From Flavobacterium fluviale (GTDB lineage: Bacteria; Bacteroidota; Bacteroidia; Flavobacteriales; Flavobacteriaceae), in the NCBI RefSeq assembly GCF_003312915.1, contig NZ_CP030261.1, positions 4,154,001 to 4,218,000 of the forward strand: 64,000 nt of DNA, given 5' to 3'. Made by a program: the position numbers and the translations under genes. This document shows positions 1 to 8,633 of this stretch, piece by piece. Under the pieces are notes generated by a model. That model made no database searches, was not told where the DNA came from, and saw only the letters and a program-made list of their open reading frames with translations. Within the stretch, counting starts at the first letter, position 1; each line of letters starts with the position of its first letter.

Positions 1-1
1 T

Positions 2-187
2 CACTATTTCAATATGTTTTACGATTGTTTTGACAAAATAGAACAAAATCCATTATTATTTCCATCTGCCGACCACATCAAAAAAGGATATCGTTATTGT
101 GTTTGCGGTGTCGATACTATTTACTACCGAATAAATGGAGATGAGCGAATAGAGATTATTACCATTATTGGGAGGCAAGACTTTTAG
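2..187 (+). CDS. RelE/ParE-family toxin, 3' part only
   Basis: An open frame enters from the left edge and stops at TAG 185-187. The readable 61 residues end in YYRINGDERIEIITIIGRQDF-like text, with the Tyr-Tyr-Arg-Ile followed by a beta strand and Ile-Ile-Gly-Arg that is typical of the C-terminal half of ParE/RelE-fold toxins of type II toxin-antitoxin systems (mRNA interferase or gyrase inhibitor). Family members are about 95-105 residues, so roughly the first 40 residues and any antitoxin gene lie outside the window. The start cannot be chosen. It sits just before a tRNA 3'-end fragment, a usual place for such accessory genes. The fold assignment is fairly sure; the target is unknown. Confidence 0.7.
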   Translation, partial: HYFNMFYDCFDKIEQNPLLFPSADHIKKGYRYCVCGVDTIYYRINGDERIEIITIIGRQDF

Positions 188-445
188 ATCTGGTGTTGTT
201 ACCTTTTTACAACAAAAAGTTAAGGAATTTTTCAAAAGAGTTTCCATCTGAGAAGCATCTAAATTTAAATTTATCAATAATAAAAAATATTGATATCTTT
301 ACAATCAAATTACACAGAATAATATCACTGAATATCAATTAGTTAAATATTAAAAAAGCGACTATTATAGTTCGGGTGAAGAATCGGTGCACTTAGGTTT
401 AAGACATCATAAAAACGTAGCGTAGATGCGGGTTTGAGCGATATA

Positions 446-467
446 GTTCGAATCCTGCTCTCCCCAC
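446..467 (+). other. tRNA/tmRNA 3'-end fragment, candidate att site
   Basis: The sequence reads as a T-loop TTCGAAT, the 3' strand of a T-stem (CCTGC), then a 7-base acceptor strand ending TCTCCCCAC. The matching 5' strands are absent: the bases before the loop are TATAG, not GCAGG, and no GGGGAGA acceptor start occurs upstream. It is therefore not a complete tRNA. Such 20-25 base 3' ends are what site-specific integrases leave at the far end of an integrated element. The parent could be a tRNA or the tRNA-like end of tmRNA; I cannot tell which. Confidence 0.6.
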
Positions 468-501
468 AAAAAAAGTCCTAATGAAAATTAGGACTTTTTT
501 T
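468..501 (+). terminator. Rho-independent terminator after the tRNA fragment
   Basis: A 9-bp stem AGTCCTAAT/ATTAGGACT with a GAAA loop is flanked by a run of A upstream and seven T downstream. It immediately follows the tRNA-like 3' end, as expected for the native terminator of that RNA gene. A near copy of the same hairpin occurs at 36733-36765. Confidence 0.8.
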
Positions 502-800
502 ATACACCAATTTTATTGCCTGCAAGAAATTATTTTTTGATTACCCTTTTTAAAAACTTATTAAACCTAGTTATTTGAAAATCCTACGAGTCGCAGGTTC
601 TATCTTTTACATTGCTTTTAATTTTTTTAAGCCGCTCGAAATTTATATGGCAGAATAGTGGCAGTTTCAGATTGAAGATACTTTTTTTACCTCAAAAAGA
701 TTAGACTATTTTAAATACGTTTCACCAGTCTAAGTTTTGTCATTGAATCATAACACACTCAAATATTTGAAAAAGAATACACTAAGTACAAAATACTTTT
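502..800. other. AT-rich intergenic stretch, nothing recognised
   Basis: Between the terminator and the small hypothetical gene I see no credible coding frame, RNA or repeat on either strand. It may be scar sequence at an island boundary. Confidence 0.5.
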
Positions 801-1094
801 TTATAATGGATTCACCGCTTTATTTTTGTGAAGTTCCGAAACTAATTTTCGATTACTTTTATTAATCAAACTGCGCAATGTCTTTTTTTTCACTTCATAT
901 TCCTGAATACATTTTCCAAGCTCACTGCATAATGATTGAAATCTGAAATACAGCGCATCAAGTTCCTCCATATTTTTTTTTGTGTTAGAATAGTCGGATT
1001 CTTCCAATTTACTTGTGGCATTATTCGAAACGCTTTCAAGTTTATCAAAAGCAGCAGCTAAAATTCGATATTCTCTGGAATCAATTCCTTGCAT
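801..1094 (-). CDS. Small hypothetical coiled-coil-like protein
   Basis: A 97-residue protein with no signal peptide or membrane segment. It is rich in Lys, Glu, Leu and Ser and almost wholly helical in character, with heptad-like spacing in the first 70 residues and a basic stretch (KKKTLRSLINKSNRK) near the end. I recognise no family. It stands alone between the tRNA-fragment region and the phosphodiesterase gene, 72 bases downstream of that gene in the same direction. The reading frame is clean and codon use is like its neighbours, so it is probably real, but its function is unknown. Confidence 0.5.
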   Translation of the reverse strand: MQGIDSREYRILAAAFDKLESVSNNATSKLEESDYSNTKKNMEELDALYFRFQSLCSELGKCIQEYEVKKKTLRSLINKSNRKLVSELHKNKAVNPL

Positions 1095-1166
1095 AATTTA
1101 TTTTCTATTAAATAAAATTAAATCACCATTTCATTAGATTTAATTTGAAACTTGTTACGTTTTTTT

Positions 1167-2069
1167 TTATAACTTTTTCAATACCTTTTCAGGATAATCT
1201 GTTATAATTCCGTCCACTTTCAGCTGTAACATTCGATCAATATCCATTTCATTATTAACGGTCCAGGGTATGATTTTCATTTTCAGCATTCGAATAGAAT
1301 CAACTGTTTCTTTATTGACTAATTTAAAATTAGGACTATAAGTTTCAGGATAAAAATCAAGCTTCGAAAGGTTCTTTCTTAAACTGCCTTCCCCAACCAA
1401 AAAAGCAGTTTTTGTTTTAGAAAACATCTTATGCATCACCTTTAAAACTTCTGGGTCAAAAGACTGAATACTTATTTTATCTTCCATTCTTTTCTCTTTG
1501 ATAATCTTCATTACTAACTGACAGAACTGTTCAGGTTCCGGCTGACTTATACCGTATTCCGCTTTTTCAGATTTAATTTCGATATTATATCTTACAGATT
1601 TCAGATTGTTTCTTGAAATATACTGCTCGACACTATCAATCACCTCCGATAATAACGGTTTGTAAGTTTTTTGTTTTTGCTGCTGCGGAAAAGCTTCATT
1701 TCCTCTAGAACCACTGTCAAATTTTCTAATACTGTCATAAGTCATTTCATAAAGATTGTAACTCTTCTGTTTTTCCTTCGTAACAAGCTTTCCTTCAACG
1801 TCCAGCATATATTTCGAAGACATGAAAGGTTCATGAGAAACGACTACTTTTTGATCTTTAGAAATCACAACATCTAGTTCTACAACATCAACTCCTTTTT
1901 TTACAGCGCTGATAAAAGCAGGAATTGAATTCTCTGGAAAGTTACCGCGATCACCGCGGTGTCCCTGAACTTCTATTCTGTTTTTTGAAGTAATGTTTTT
2001 TTGACTATCACAGGAATATATTGCCAGAACGATTAGTGCAACACAACTTATCTTTTTGATTTTTAACAT
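1167..2069 (-). CDS. Glycerophosphodiester phosphodiesterase, exported
   Basis: A 300-residue GDPD-family TIM-barrel enzyme that would hydrolyse glycerophosphodiesters to glycerol-3-phosphate and an alcohol. It starts with a hydrophobic leader ending IYSCDS, a plausible though imperfect lipobox, so it is probably a periplasmic or outer-membrane lipoprotein. The family signature is clear: HRGDRGNFPENSIPAF near residue 37, then VELDVVISKD and the catalytic His in VVSHEP. The end reads TDYPEKVLKKL, the usual GDPD close. It lies 13 bases after the phosphoesterase gene and probably is the last gene of the SusCD operon. The family is sure; substrate specificity is not. Confidence 0.92.
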   Translation of the reverse strand: MLKIKKISCVALIVLAIYSCDSQKNITSKNRIEVQGHRGDRGNFPENSIPAFISAVKKGVDVVELDVVISKDQKVVVSHEPFMSSKYMLDVEGKLVTKEKQKSYNLYEMTYDSIRKFDSGSRGNEAFPQQQKQKTYKPLLSEVIDSVEQYISRNNLKSVRYNIEIKSEKAEYGISQPEPEQFCQLVMKIIKEKRMEDKISIQSFDPEVLKVMHKMFSKTKTAFLVGEGSLRKNLSKLDFYPETYSPNFKLVNKETVDSIRMLKMKIIPWTVNNEMDIDRMLQLKVDGIITDYPEKVLKKL

Positions 2070-2082
2070 CTTTCCAAATCAA

Positions 2083-3657
2083 TTATTTTGCTTTATCAAT
2101 TCTGTAACTTGTGTTAGCGGTGTGGGTTTTACCAAACATATCCGTAGCTTTTATTTCGATTGTATGTTCGCCCATGGCAAGATCAGACGGAATATTTCCT
2201 CTCCAAACGTGTGTGCTTTTTTCAGGATCTGATGAACGTTTTCCAGGCATCAATACTTCTGACAATTCCCATTCGTAAACTAATTCTACATACGACGGAT
2301 CCTGTACTTCTACATAATCCATTCCTTTCCATTCGCCTTGATCAACGCGGTAAACAACTTTATCTTTTTTACTTCCCATAAAGAAATTAGCAAATACACC
2401 AGATTTGGTACGCTTTCCTTTTGCCACTACTTTTGGAGCAAAAACTTTCATTTGGTAATTGTCTGGTTTTCCTGCGACTTTATAATCTACTGTATATTTA
2501 TTTCCATTAAAATGAATAAAAGCATATCCTTTTGGTGTTCCGTCCCTCATAACAGAAATTGGAATTCCTTTTTCATCCAGTTTGCCTGAATACCAGTCAC
2601 CAGAAGTTGTTCCTATATTATAATGATGATGAGGGGTTTCTTGCAGCCAGCCGTCTTTTTTATCGAAAAAATCTTGTCTCTGTAAGTGGGTATGAGCAGA
2701 AAGTGAAAGTGTATTTGGAAAATCTTTCAGCAGTTCGAATAATTTTTGGCGGTCATTGTCCCTGAAGGAATCATCTTTAGGATCTGGCTCGCTGATTGGA
2801 ATATGAAAAGCCATAACAATTAAATTCTCTTTTGGTACAGTTTTAAGATCATTTTCTATAAACTGCATTTGTTCTTCCGTAAAACCTCCCCAGTAACCTT
2901 CATTATCTCTTGGGTCTGGATACAAAACATCATCAAGTATGATAAAATGCACTTTGCCGTAATTGAAAGCATAATTGGCAGGACCAAAATGCGCTTCGTA
3001 AGTTTCATCGGCTAAATTATCTGCTTTGGCATCAAAATTTAAATCGTGGTTTCCTAATAGATTGTACCATGGAATTCCGATTTTTTTTACGGCCTGAATG
3101 TAGGGATTGAATAAACTAAGATCATTTGCAACCAAATCTCCCATACTTAATCCAAACGGAATATTTTTAATTCCTTCCACTTCAGAAACAATTCCTCTTG
3201 TAAAAAAATCAACTTCTTCCAGCGTATACGGCTGTGGATCTCCAAAAACAAGAGCTGTAAAATCGGCAGTTTCTTTTTGCGGAATCAATCCAAAATCTAC
3301 AGACTCTGGAAGTTTTCCTGTTGGAGCAACACCCTCAAACTTTCCTTTAGGAGAACCAGCAGGTTTGTGATTGTAGAAAAATTGAGGCAGATTGTCTTTA
3401 TTAACCTGAATTTTATACCCAGAAGGTTTAATAACTGCAATAATTGCATCATTTTGAAGCGGCAGTTCGTAGTTTCCCTTTTTATCAGTTAAAACGACTT
3501 CGCGTCCGTTTGTTATGGCAACATTGGCAATTCCATTTTCCTTTTTTTCTTTTTTACCGTTTTGATTTAAATCTTCAAATACGATTCCTTTTACGGTTGT
3601 TTGTGCTGTTATAACACTACAAAACATTGCCGCGCTAAATATAAATGTGTTTTTCAT
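2083..3657 (-). CDS. Calcineurin-like metallophosphoesterase, secreted
   Basis: A 524-residue exported phosphoesterase with a signal peptide ending near ITAQ. After it comes an Ig-like N-terminal domain (residues ~20-125, VFEDLNQNGKKEKKE), then the dimetal catalytic domain: GDPQ, GDLVAND, GNHD, a His in AFHIPIS, and SAHTH. The last ~130 residues form the C-terminal domain common to Bacteroidetes members. The first motif is GDPQ rather than the usual GD-x-H, a variant common in this subgroup. It sits 9 bases downstream of the SusD-like gene, which supports action on a ligand imported by that pair. It would release phosphate from a mono- or diester; the substrate is not known. Confidence 0.9.
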   Translation of the reverse strand: MKNTFIFSAAMFCSVITAQTTVKGIVFEDLNQNGKKEKKENGIANVAITNGREVVLTDKKGNYELPLQNDAIIAVIKPSGYKIQVNKDNLPQFFYNHKPAGSPKGKFEGVAPTGKLPESVDFGLIPQKETADFTALVFGDPQPYTLEEVDFFTRGIVSEVEGIKNIPFGLSMGDLVANDLSLFNPYIQAVKKIGIPWYNLLGNHDLNFDAKADNLADETYEAHFGPANYAFNYGKVHFIILDDVLYPDPRDNEGYWGGFTEEQMQFIENDLKTVPKENLIVMAFHIPISEPDPKDDSFRDNDRQKLFELLKDFPNTLSLSAHTHLQRQDFFDKKDGWLQETPHHHYNIGTTSGDWYSGKLDEKGIPISVMRDGTPKGYAFIHFNGNKYTVDYKVAGKPDNYQMKVFAPKVVAKGKRTKSGVFANFFMGSKKDKVVYRVDQGEWKGMDYVEVQDPSYVELVYEWELSEVLMPGKRSSDPEKSTHVWRGNIPSDLAMGEHTIEIKATDMFGKTHTANTSYRIDKAK

Positions 3658-3666
3658 TTTTAAAAT

Positions 3667-5100
3667 TTATTTGTCCCACCAAACTTTAGTATTGATATTG
3701 TCACCTCCAACCATCTCAACGGCTTCTAGATAGTTTGCATTGTTTTTAATCTGCTGATTATCTGGATACGTAAATCTTGACGGCATAATTCCGTCATTCA
3801 GCATCGCAGTGGTTTTTGGCAGTACTGGAAATCCTGTTCGGCGGTATTCAAACCACTGTTGATAATCTGTAAAATATAAAGCGTAATATTTCTGAAGCAT
3901 GATTCTTTCTAAAGTTCCGTCGTATTGTGCTTCTGGTTTATTAAAATAAGCTGCTGGTGTTACTGCTTTAACTTGTTCTATTGCTGCCCTCACGCCTTTT
4001 TCGAAGTGCCCTGCCGCATCTGTAATAAGACCTCTCTGTGCTAATTCTGCCTTTATAAATTCAACCTCAGCATAAGTCAAAAGAAAGATCTGCATTGGGT
4101 TTTGTGCCTGCACATTCAAAAGGGTTGATGCATTGTACTTAAACTGAGAATCTGAACCTTCATAAGCACTAGTAATTCCTTTAAATCCAATTGGCGCATT
4201 GGTAACCAAAGCTGTTGCGCCTGTTGCAATTATGGCTCTTCTTGGATCTTCAAGTGTATTTAAATTATCTATAAAAAAAGAAGCCATTTTTATATTCAGG
4301 TTAAAATCTTGAGGTCTTCCCCACGGAGAAACATTTGGCGCAACTCCTGTCACTTTTAAAATAGCACTTTCGGCAGTATTGGTAAAAACAGGATAAACTT
4401 CTGGATGGTCTGCCATGTAAGCCAGTTTTGCAAAGGCCCCAGTTTCTGTTCTGTTTGAAACTCTCAAAAGCAATCTCATTTTCAAAGAATTGGTAAACTT
4501 CTTCCATTTCAAAACATTATTCTGAAACAAAATATCCTCTGTATAAATCATTGCTCTACTCGCATCATAAAGCGTGTTGGCTCTTTCTAAATCGGCTAAA
4601 AGTGTTTCGTAAATAAACTCTTGTTTGTCGTATTTTGGATATAAAATACCATCTTCTCCGCGAGCGGCTTCAGTCATTGGTACAGGGCCAAAAAGATCTG
4701 TAAGGTTGGCGTAAACTAATGCGTTAAGAGTCAGTGCTATTGCTTCATAATTTCCGTCACCTGCTTTTGCCGAAGCCATTCGCATTTCTCTGATATTATT
4801 GAGCCATTTGTAATAATTATTCCATGCCGAATTACCAATGTTATTGCTCACGTCATAGCGGTGCAGACCGCCGGTGATACTTGGAAAAGGAAGTGAAACC
4901 TGCATTAAATTAAAAGTAACATCTACACTCTGCGATGCATTTTGCGACGCAATTCCGTAAATGATTGGATTTAATAAAGTTCCCGGACTTATCTCTGTAA
5001 TAAGATTAGGGTTCTCGTTAAGCTCTTCATAACTTCCTGTGCAGGAAATAGAAATTGCTGTTAGTAATAGGATTACTGCTGTAATTTTTATCTTTTTCAT
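3667..5100 (-). CDS. SusD/RagB-like nutrient-binding lipoprotein
   Basis: A 477-residue surface lipoprotein of the SusD-like group whose members start SCTGSYEELNENPN after a lipoprotein leader (lipobox SISC). It would cap the TonB-dependent transporter encoded just upstream and bind its ligand at the cell surface. TPR-like helices follow (residues ~90-230) and the C-terminal part holds the NPMQIFLLTYAEVEFIKAE signature of the family. Spacing of 7 bases to susC upstream and 9 bases to the phosphoesterase downstream indicates one operon. The pairing with phosphoesterases suggests a phosphorylated ligand; this is inference. Confidence 0.92.
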   Translation of the reverse strand: MKKIKITAVILLLTAISISCTGSYEELNENPNLITEISPGTLLNPIIYGIASQNASQSVDVTFNLMQVSLPFPSITGGLHRYDVSNNIGNSAWNNYYKWLNNIREMRMASAKAGDGNYEAIALTLNALVYANLTDLFGPVPMTEAARGEDGILYPKYDKQEFIYETLLADLERANTLYDASRAMIYTEDILFQNNVLKWKKFTNSLKMRLLLRVSNRTETGAFAKLAYMADHPEVYPVFTNTAESAILKVTGVAPNVSPWGRPQDFNLNIKMASFFIDNLNTLEDPRRAIIATGATALVTNAPIGFKGITSAYEGSDSQFKYNASTLLNVQAQNPMQIFLLTYAEVEFIKAELAQRGLITDAAGHFEKGVRAAIEQVKAVTPAAYFNKPEAQYDGTLERIMLQKYYALYFTDYQQWFEYRRTGFPVLPKTTAMLNDGIMPSRFTYPDNQQIKNNANYLEAVEMVGGDNINTKVWWDK

Positions 5101-5107
5101 TGTCTTA

Positions 5108-8100
5108 TTATAAAGTCAAACTTAAATTAAAACCATAAGTAGCTGGAGAAGGCATCTGGCCCATTTCTATACCTGGCAGAATGGTATCTCCGTTTAGTGC
5201 CGCTGTTTCGGGATCGTAGATTGGGAAATCTGAAATAGTCGCTAAATCTCTTCCGAAAATTGAAAACTGCAGCGACTGAAGTCCAGTATTTTTCAGCCAT
5301 CTTTTTGGCAGATTATATTGAAGACTGACTTCACGAAGTTTTGCAAACGAAGCATCAAAAGAATTGGATTCAATATTGGCTCTTCGGTAATAACGAACGT
5401 ACCAGTCTGCAGTGGCTACTTGTTTAGTATTTGGAGAATAAGATCCGTCGGCATTTTGAACTACACCATCTCCGATGATGAAACCATCTGCCCTGCCCAT
5501 TTCATTAGAATTTAATTTTCCCTGCTCAGAAAGTTTGTGGTGTGTCTGCGAATAAATAATACCGCCGTACTGACCGTCAACAGTTACATTCATTGTGAAA
5601 TTTCCAATTGAAAAACTATTGGTTAAACCTGCTTTCCACTTTGGACTAGCATCGCCAATATATTGTATTTCTTCAGGATAAGCTGGCAGACCTGCATTAT
5701 CATACACAATTTTGCCTTCTGGAGATCTCACAAAGCCAAAACCATAAATAGCACTAGTAGTACCGCCGACTTTTGCAATGATTGATGCTGTTCCTCCAGT
5801 ACCAATTATCTGCTGTCCATCAATTCCTTCTGGCAATTCCATTACTTTATTCCAGTTGCGTGACCAGTTTAAGGTTGAATTCCATTTAAAATTGTTCCCA
5901 TCAATAATTTTTCCGCCAAGAATAAGCTCAATACCGCGGTTTCTTACTTTTCCTCCGTTTAAGACTGCGCCACTGTAACCCGTTGAGAAATCCATTGGAA
6001 TATCAATAATTTGGTTTTTTGTCACACTTTCATAGACCGTAGCATCTGCTGTTAGTCTGTTTCGAAGCATTCTAATTTCAAAACCTGTCTCAAAACTTGT
6101 GGTAATTTCTGGTTTAAAATGATCATTATACAAAACCGTTAATGTCTGGGCAGAACTTGGAAAAGCACTCTGTCCGTAATATTTCTGCGTTTTATAGGGT
6201 TCTGTATCATTTCCGACCTGAGCAAAAGAAAGTCTATACTTTAAAAAATCAATTGATTTTGGAAGTGCAACCATTTCAGAAATAACGGCACTTGTATTTA
6301 TTGAAGGGTAAAAGAATGAATTGTTTTCTACAGGAAGCGTACTTGTCCAGTCGTTTCTTCCTGTAATGTCAACAAAAAGCATTTCTCCATATGACATAGA
6401 AACTAAACCATATAAACTGCTCATTTTTTTATAAGCATCGCCCAAAGTCAGAATTGGTGCGCTTGAACCATTCGAAAGTTTATAAACTCCCGGTACAACC
6501 AAACCCGTTACCTCAGCTTCTGTTCGCCTATATTTATAACTCATGGCATTTCCTCCTGCTGAAGCCGCAAGGGAGAATTTATTTCCAAAGTCTTTTTTAT
6601 AAGAAAGCAGAAAGTCTGAATTGATTTCCTGTTTGAAAACGTCCTGTCTTTCATAAAATCCTTTCGCATATCTATTAATACTGTACGGTCTTTTTTGTTC
6701 TCTTGTCTGATTATAAGTATTCATTGAAGAACGCAGCATCAAATCTAAATTGGAAGACAAAGTAATATTGGCAAAAATATTCCCCACAATCTGATCGCTG
6801 TCTAATGTATTTGTTGCCTCGTAAGCAATTAGATACGGATTATCGATAAACGAACTAAAAGGATGTAACTGCTGAATCTGTTCTTTTCCTTTCTCCCAAA
6901 TTGGACGGTACCAGTCCAAATCGATATTAGGCTGCTGAAAAATCATAAAATAGGCAATAGAACCGTTATTATATCCTGTAGAAGGCAGGTTATCACTATT
7001 TCTGGTATTGTAGTTTATTGCAGTTCCAAGTTTGATTCTGTCAGATACTTGATAATTGGCATTTACAGCAGCAGTAACTCTGTCAAAACCAGTATTAGGC
7101 ATAATCCATTCGTTCTTTTGATTTCCAACAGAAAGACGCATTGATCCTTTGCTGTCGCCTCCCTGAATCGATATGTTATTGTTTAATGTGACACCTGTTC
7201 TCCAAAAATCTTTACGATTATCTCTGTAAGACTGCCATGGAAGTCTTTCTGCCGATTGTCCTTCTAATACAGGATCGTATTGATAGAAATTCTGACCCGT
7301 AAAAGCAGGTCCCCAAGCACTGCTGGTACCGCTGGTTGAAGTTCCATCAGCAGAATTTCCATAAGAATAATATTGGTTACCCGATGCATCTGCCGAATTT
7401 CCTGTTCCTTGTCCATATTTGTATTGATAATCCGGCCACCTTTGGATTACATCGAAAGTTGCTCCCGTATTGAAAGAAATTCCTAAACCTTTATTTTTCT
7501 TTCCAGATTTTGTTGTAATAATCAATGCTCCGTTAGCCGCACGGCTTCCGTAAAGCGCAGTTGCACCTGCACCTTTAAGGACTGTTACCGCATCTATATC
7601 ATCCAAATTTAGATCTGAAATTCCGTTTCCATAATCGATTGGAGAATCTTCTCCCATGTATGCACTTGTAGAACCCGATGTCGTCATCTCAGCATTTACT
7701 GGAACTCCATCTACTACAATAAGTGCATAATTTCCTTTAGGACTTAATGATCTGTTTCCTCTCAGTGTAATCTGCTGTGAATTTAAAGGTCCAGAACCTG
7801 TAGAGGTTATACTTAAGCCTGCCACTTTACCTTTCAGTCCAGATGACCAGTTGTTTGGCCTTCCTTGGGATAAGTTTTCAGATTTGATAGTTTGCTGTGA
7901 GAAACCCAATCGTTTTTCTTCTCTTTTAATTCCTAAGGCCGTTACTACAACTTCGTTTAATTCACTTGTACCCAACTTCATAGTTACTGTGATTAAACCA
8001 GTGCTTGCCGTAACTTCCTGAGAAATATATCCAATGTAAGAAACCACAAGAACAGCCGAAGCATTAACTGCAAAACTGAAGTTCCCTTCCATATCGGTCA

Positions 8101-8503
8101 TTGTGCTGGTTCTGGTTCCCTTTTCCAGAATGGTCACTCCAGGCATAGGCATACCGCTCTCGTCTAAAACTTTTCCTCGAACATTCATCTGCGCTCGAAG
8201 ATTATGAGTAACAGTTATAGTATTATTTAGTTTTCTAAAAGAAAGTCCCGTTTTGGCTGCGATTTTGGTCAGTACCCCGTCAAGGCTCTCCTTTTCTGCA
8301 AAGATTGAAATGCGCTGTGATGTTCCAGATATTTTTTCATCAAAAACAAAAGTAAATGTAGTTTTCTGCTCTACTGCTTTAAAAAACTCCGTAATCGTGG
8401 CATCTTTTAGGTTAAGGCTAATTTGTACATCTTTTGCAGATTGACCTAAGGCGAATCCGTTAAAAGAAAAAATTAATAAAATCATTAAGTAAAGATTTTT
8501 CAT
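5108..8503 (-). CDS. SusC-type TonB-dependent transporter with STN signalling domain
   Basis: Outer-membrane TonB-dependent transporter of about 1131 residues. I prefer the start at 8503 because it opens directly into a signal peptide (MKNLYLMILLIFSF); an upstream ATG at 8545 would put 14 extra residues before it. Domains in order: STN (secretin/TonB short N-terminus, ~25-90), carboxypeptidase-like Ig domain (~105-185), plug with the Bacteroidetes TALGIKREEKRLGF and AAGATALYGSRAANG texts, then a 22-strand barrel ending in FNLSLTL. The STN domain is what contacts a FecR-type anti-sigma factor, and such a gene lies directly upstream, so this is a transducer as well as a transporter. Confidence 0.93.
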   Translation of the reverse strand: MKNLYLMILLIFSFNGFALGQSAKDVQISLNLKDATITEFFKAVEQKTTFTFVFDEKISGTSQRISIFAEKESLDGVLTKIAAKTGLSFRKLNNTITVTHNLRAQMNVRGKVLDESGMPMPGVTILEKGTRTSTMTDMEGNFSFAVNASAVLVVSYIGYISQEVTASTGLITVTMKLGTSELNEVVVTALGIKREEKRLGFSQQTIKSENLSQGRPNNWSSGLKGKVAGLSITSTGSGPLNSQQITLRGNRSLSPKGNYALIVVDGVPVNAEMTTSGSTSAYMGEDSPIDYGNGISDLNLDDIDAVTVLKGAGATALYGSRAANGALIITTKSGKKNKGLGISFNTGATFDVIQRWPDYQYKYGQGTGNSADASGNQYYSYGNSADGTSTSGTSSAWGPAFTGQNFYQYDPVLEGQSAERLPWQSYRDNRKDFWRTGVTLNNNISIQGGDSKGSMRLSVGNQKNEWIMPNTGFDRVTAAVNANYQVSDRIKLGTAINYNTRNSDNLPSTGYNNGSIAYFMIFQQPNIDLDWYRPIWEKGKEQIQQLHPFSSFIDNPYLIAYEATNTLDSDQIVGNIFANITLSSNLDLMLRSSMNTYNQTREQKRPYSINRYAKGFYERQDVFKQEINSDFLLSYKKDFGNKFSLAASAGGNAMSYKYRRTEAEVTGLVVPGVYKLSNGSSAPILTLGDAYKKMSSLYGLVSMSYGEMLFVDITGRNDWTSTLPVENNSFFYPSINTSAVISEMVALPKSIDFLKYRLSFAQVGNDTEPYKTQKYYGQSAFPSSAQTLTVLYNDHFKPEITTSFETGFEIRMLRNRLTADATVYESVTKNQIIDIPMDFSTGYSGAVLNGGKVRNRGIELILGGKIIDGNNFKWNSTLNWSRNWNKVMELPEGIDGQQIIGTGGTASIIAKVGGTTSAIYGFGFVRSPEGKIVYDNAGLPAYPEEIQYIGDASPKWKAGLTNSFSIGNFTMNVTVDGQYGGIIYSQTHHKLSEQGKLNSNEMGRADGFIIGDGVVQNADGSYSPNTKQVATADWYVRYYRRANIESNSFDASFAKLREVSLQYNLPKRWLKNTGLQSLQFSIFGRDLATISDFPIYDPETAALNGDTILPGIEMGQMPSPATYGFNLSLTL

Positions 8504-8588
8504 CTTTATATACTTATTGAAAAAAAATTGTAGTTTCGTGTTCATTACTATTAGGCTATAAATTTTATTTTTAGTCTGTTTTAAATCG

Positions 8589-8620
8589 CCCGTTTCCGTT
8601 GCACCGGAAGCGGGTTTTTG
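8589..8620 (+). terminator. Strong hairpin with T tract between fecR and susC, oriented antisense
   Basis: A 10-bp stem (CCCGTTTCCG with CGGAAGCGGG, one G-T pair) and 6-base loop is followed by a T-rich run only on the plus strand, although both neighbours are read from the minus strand. On the sense transcript the hairpin is preceded by A and lacks a U tract, so it could instead be a 5'-leader structure of susC mRNA. Confidence 0.5.
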
Positions 8621-8633
8621 TTTTTTTTAGTTT

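Noticed and set aside
56..277. 73-residue minus-strand frame
   Set aside because: It is the reverse of the plus-strand toxin frame, which has a recognisable family ending; the minus frame has none.
340..467. Complete tRNA or tmRNA gene ending at 467
   Set aside because: No 5' acceptor strand matching TCTCCCC and no paired T-stem exist upstream, and no tag peptide frame is visible; only the 3' end is present.
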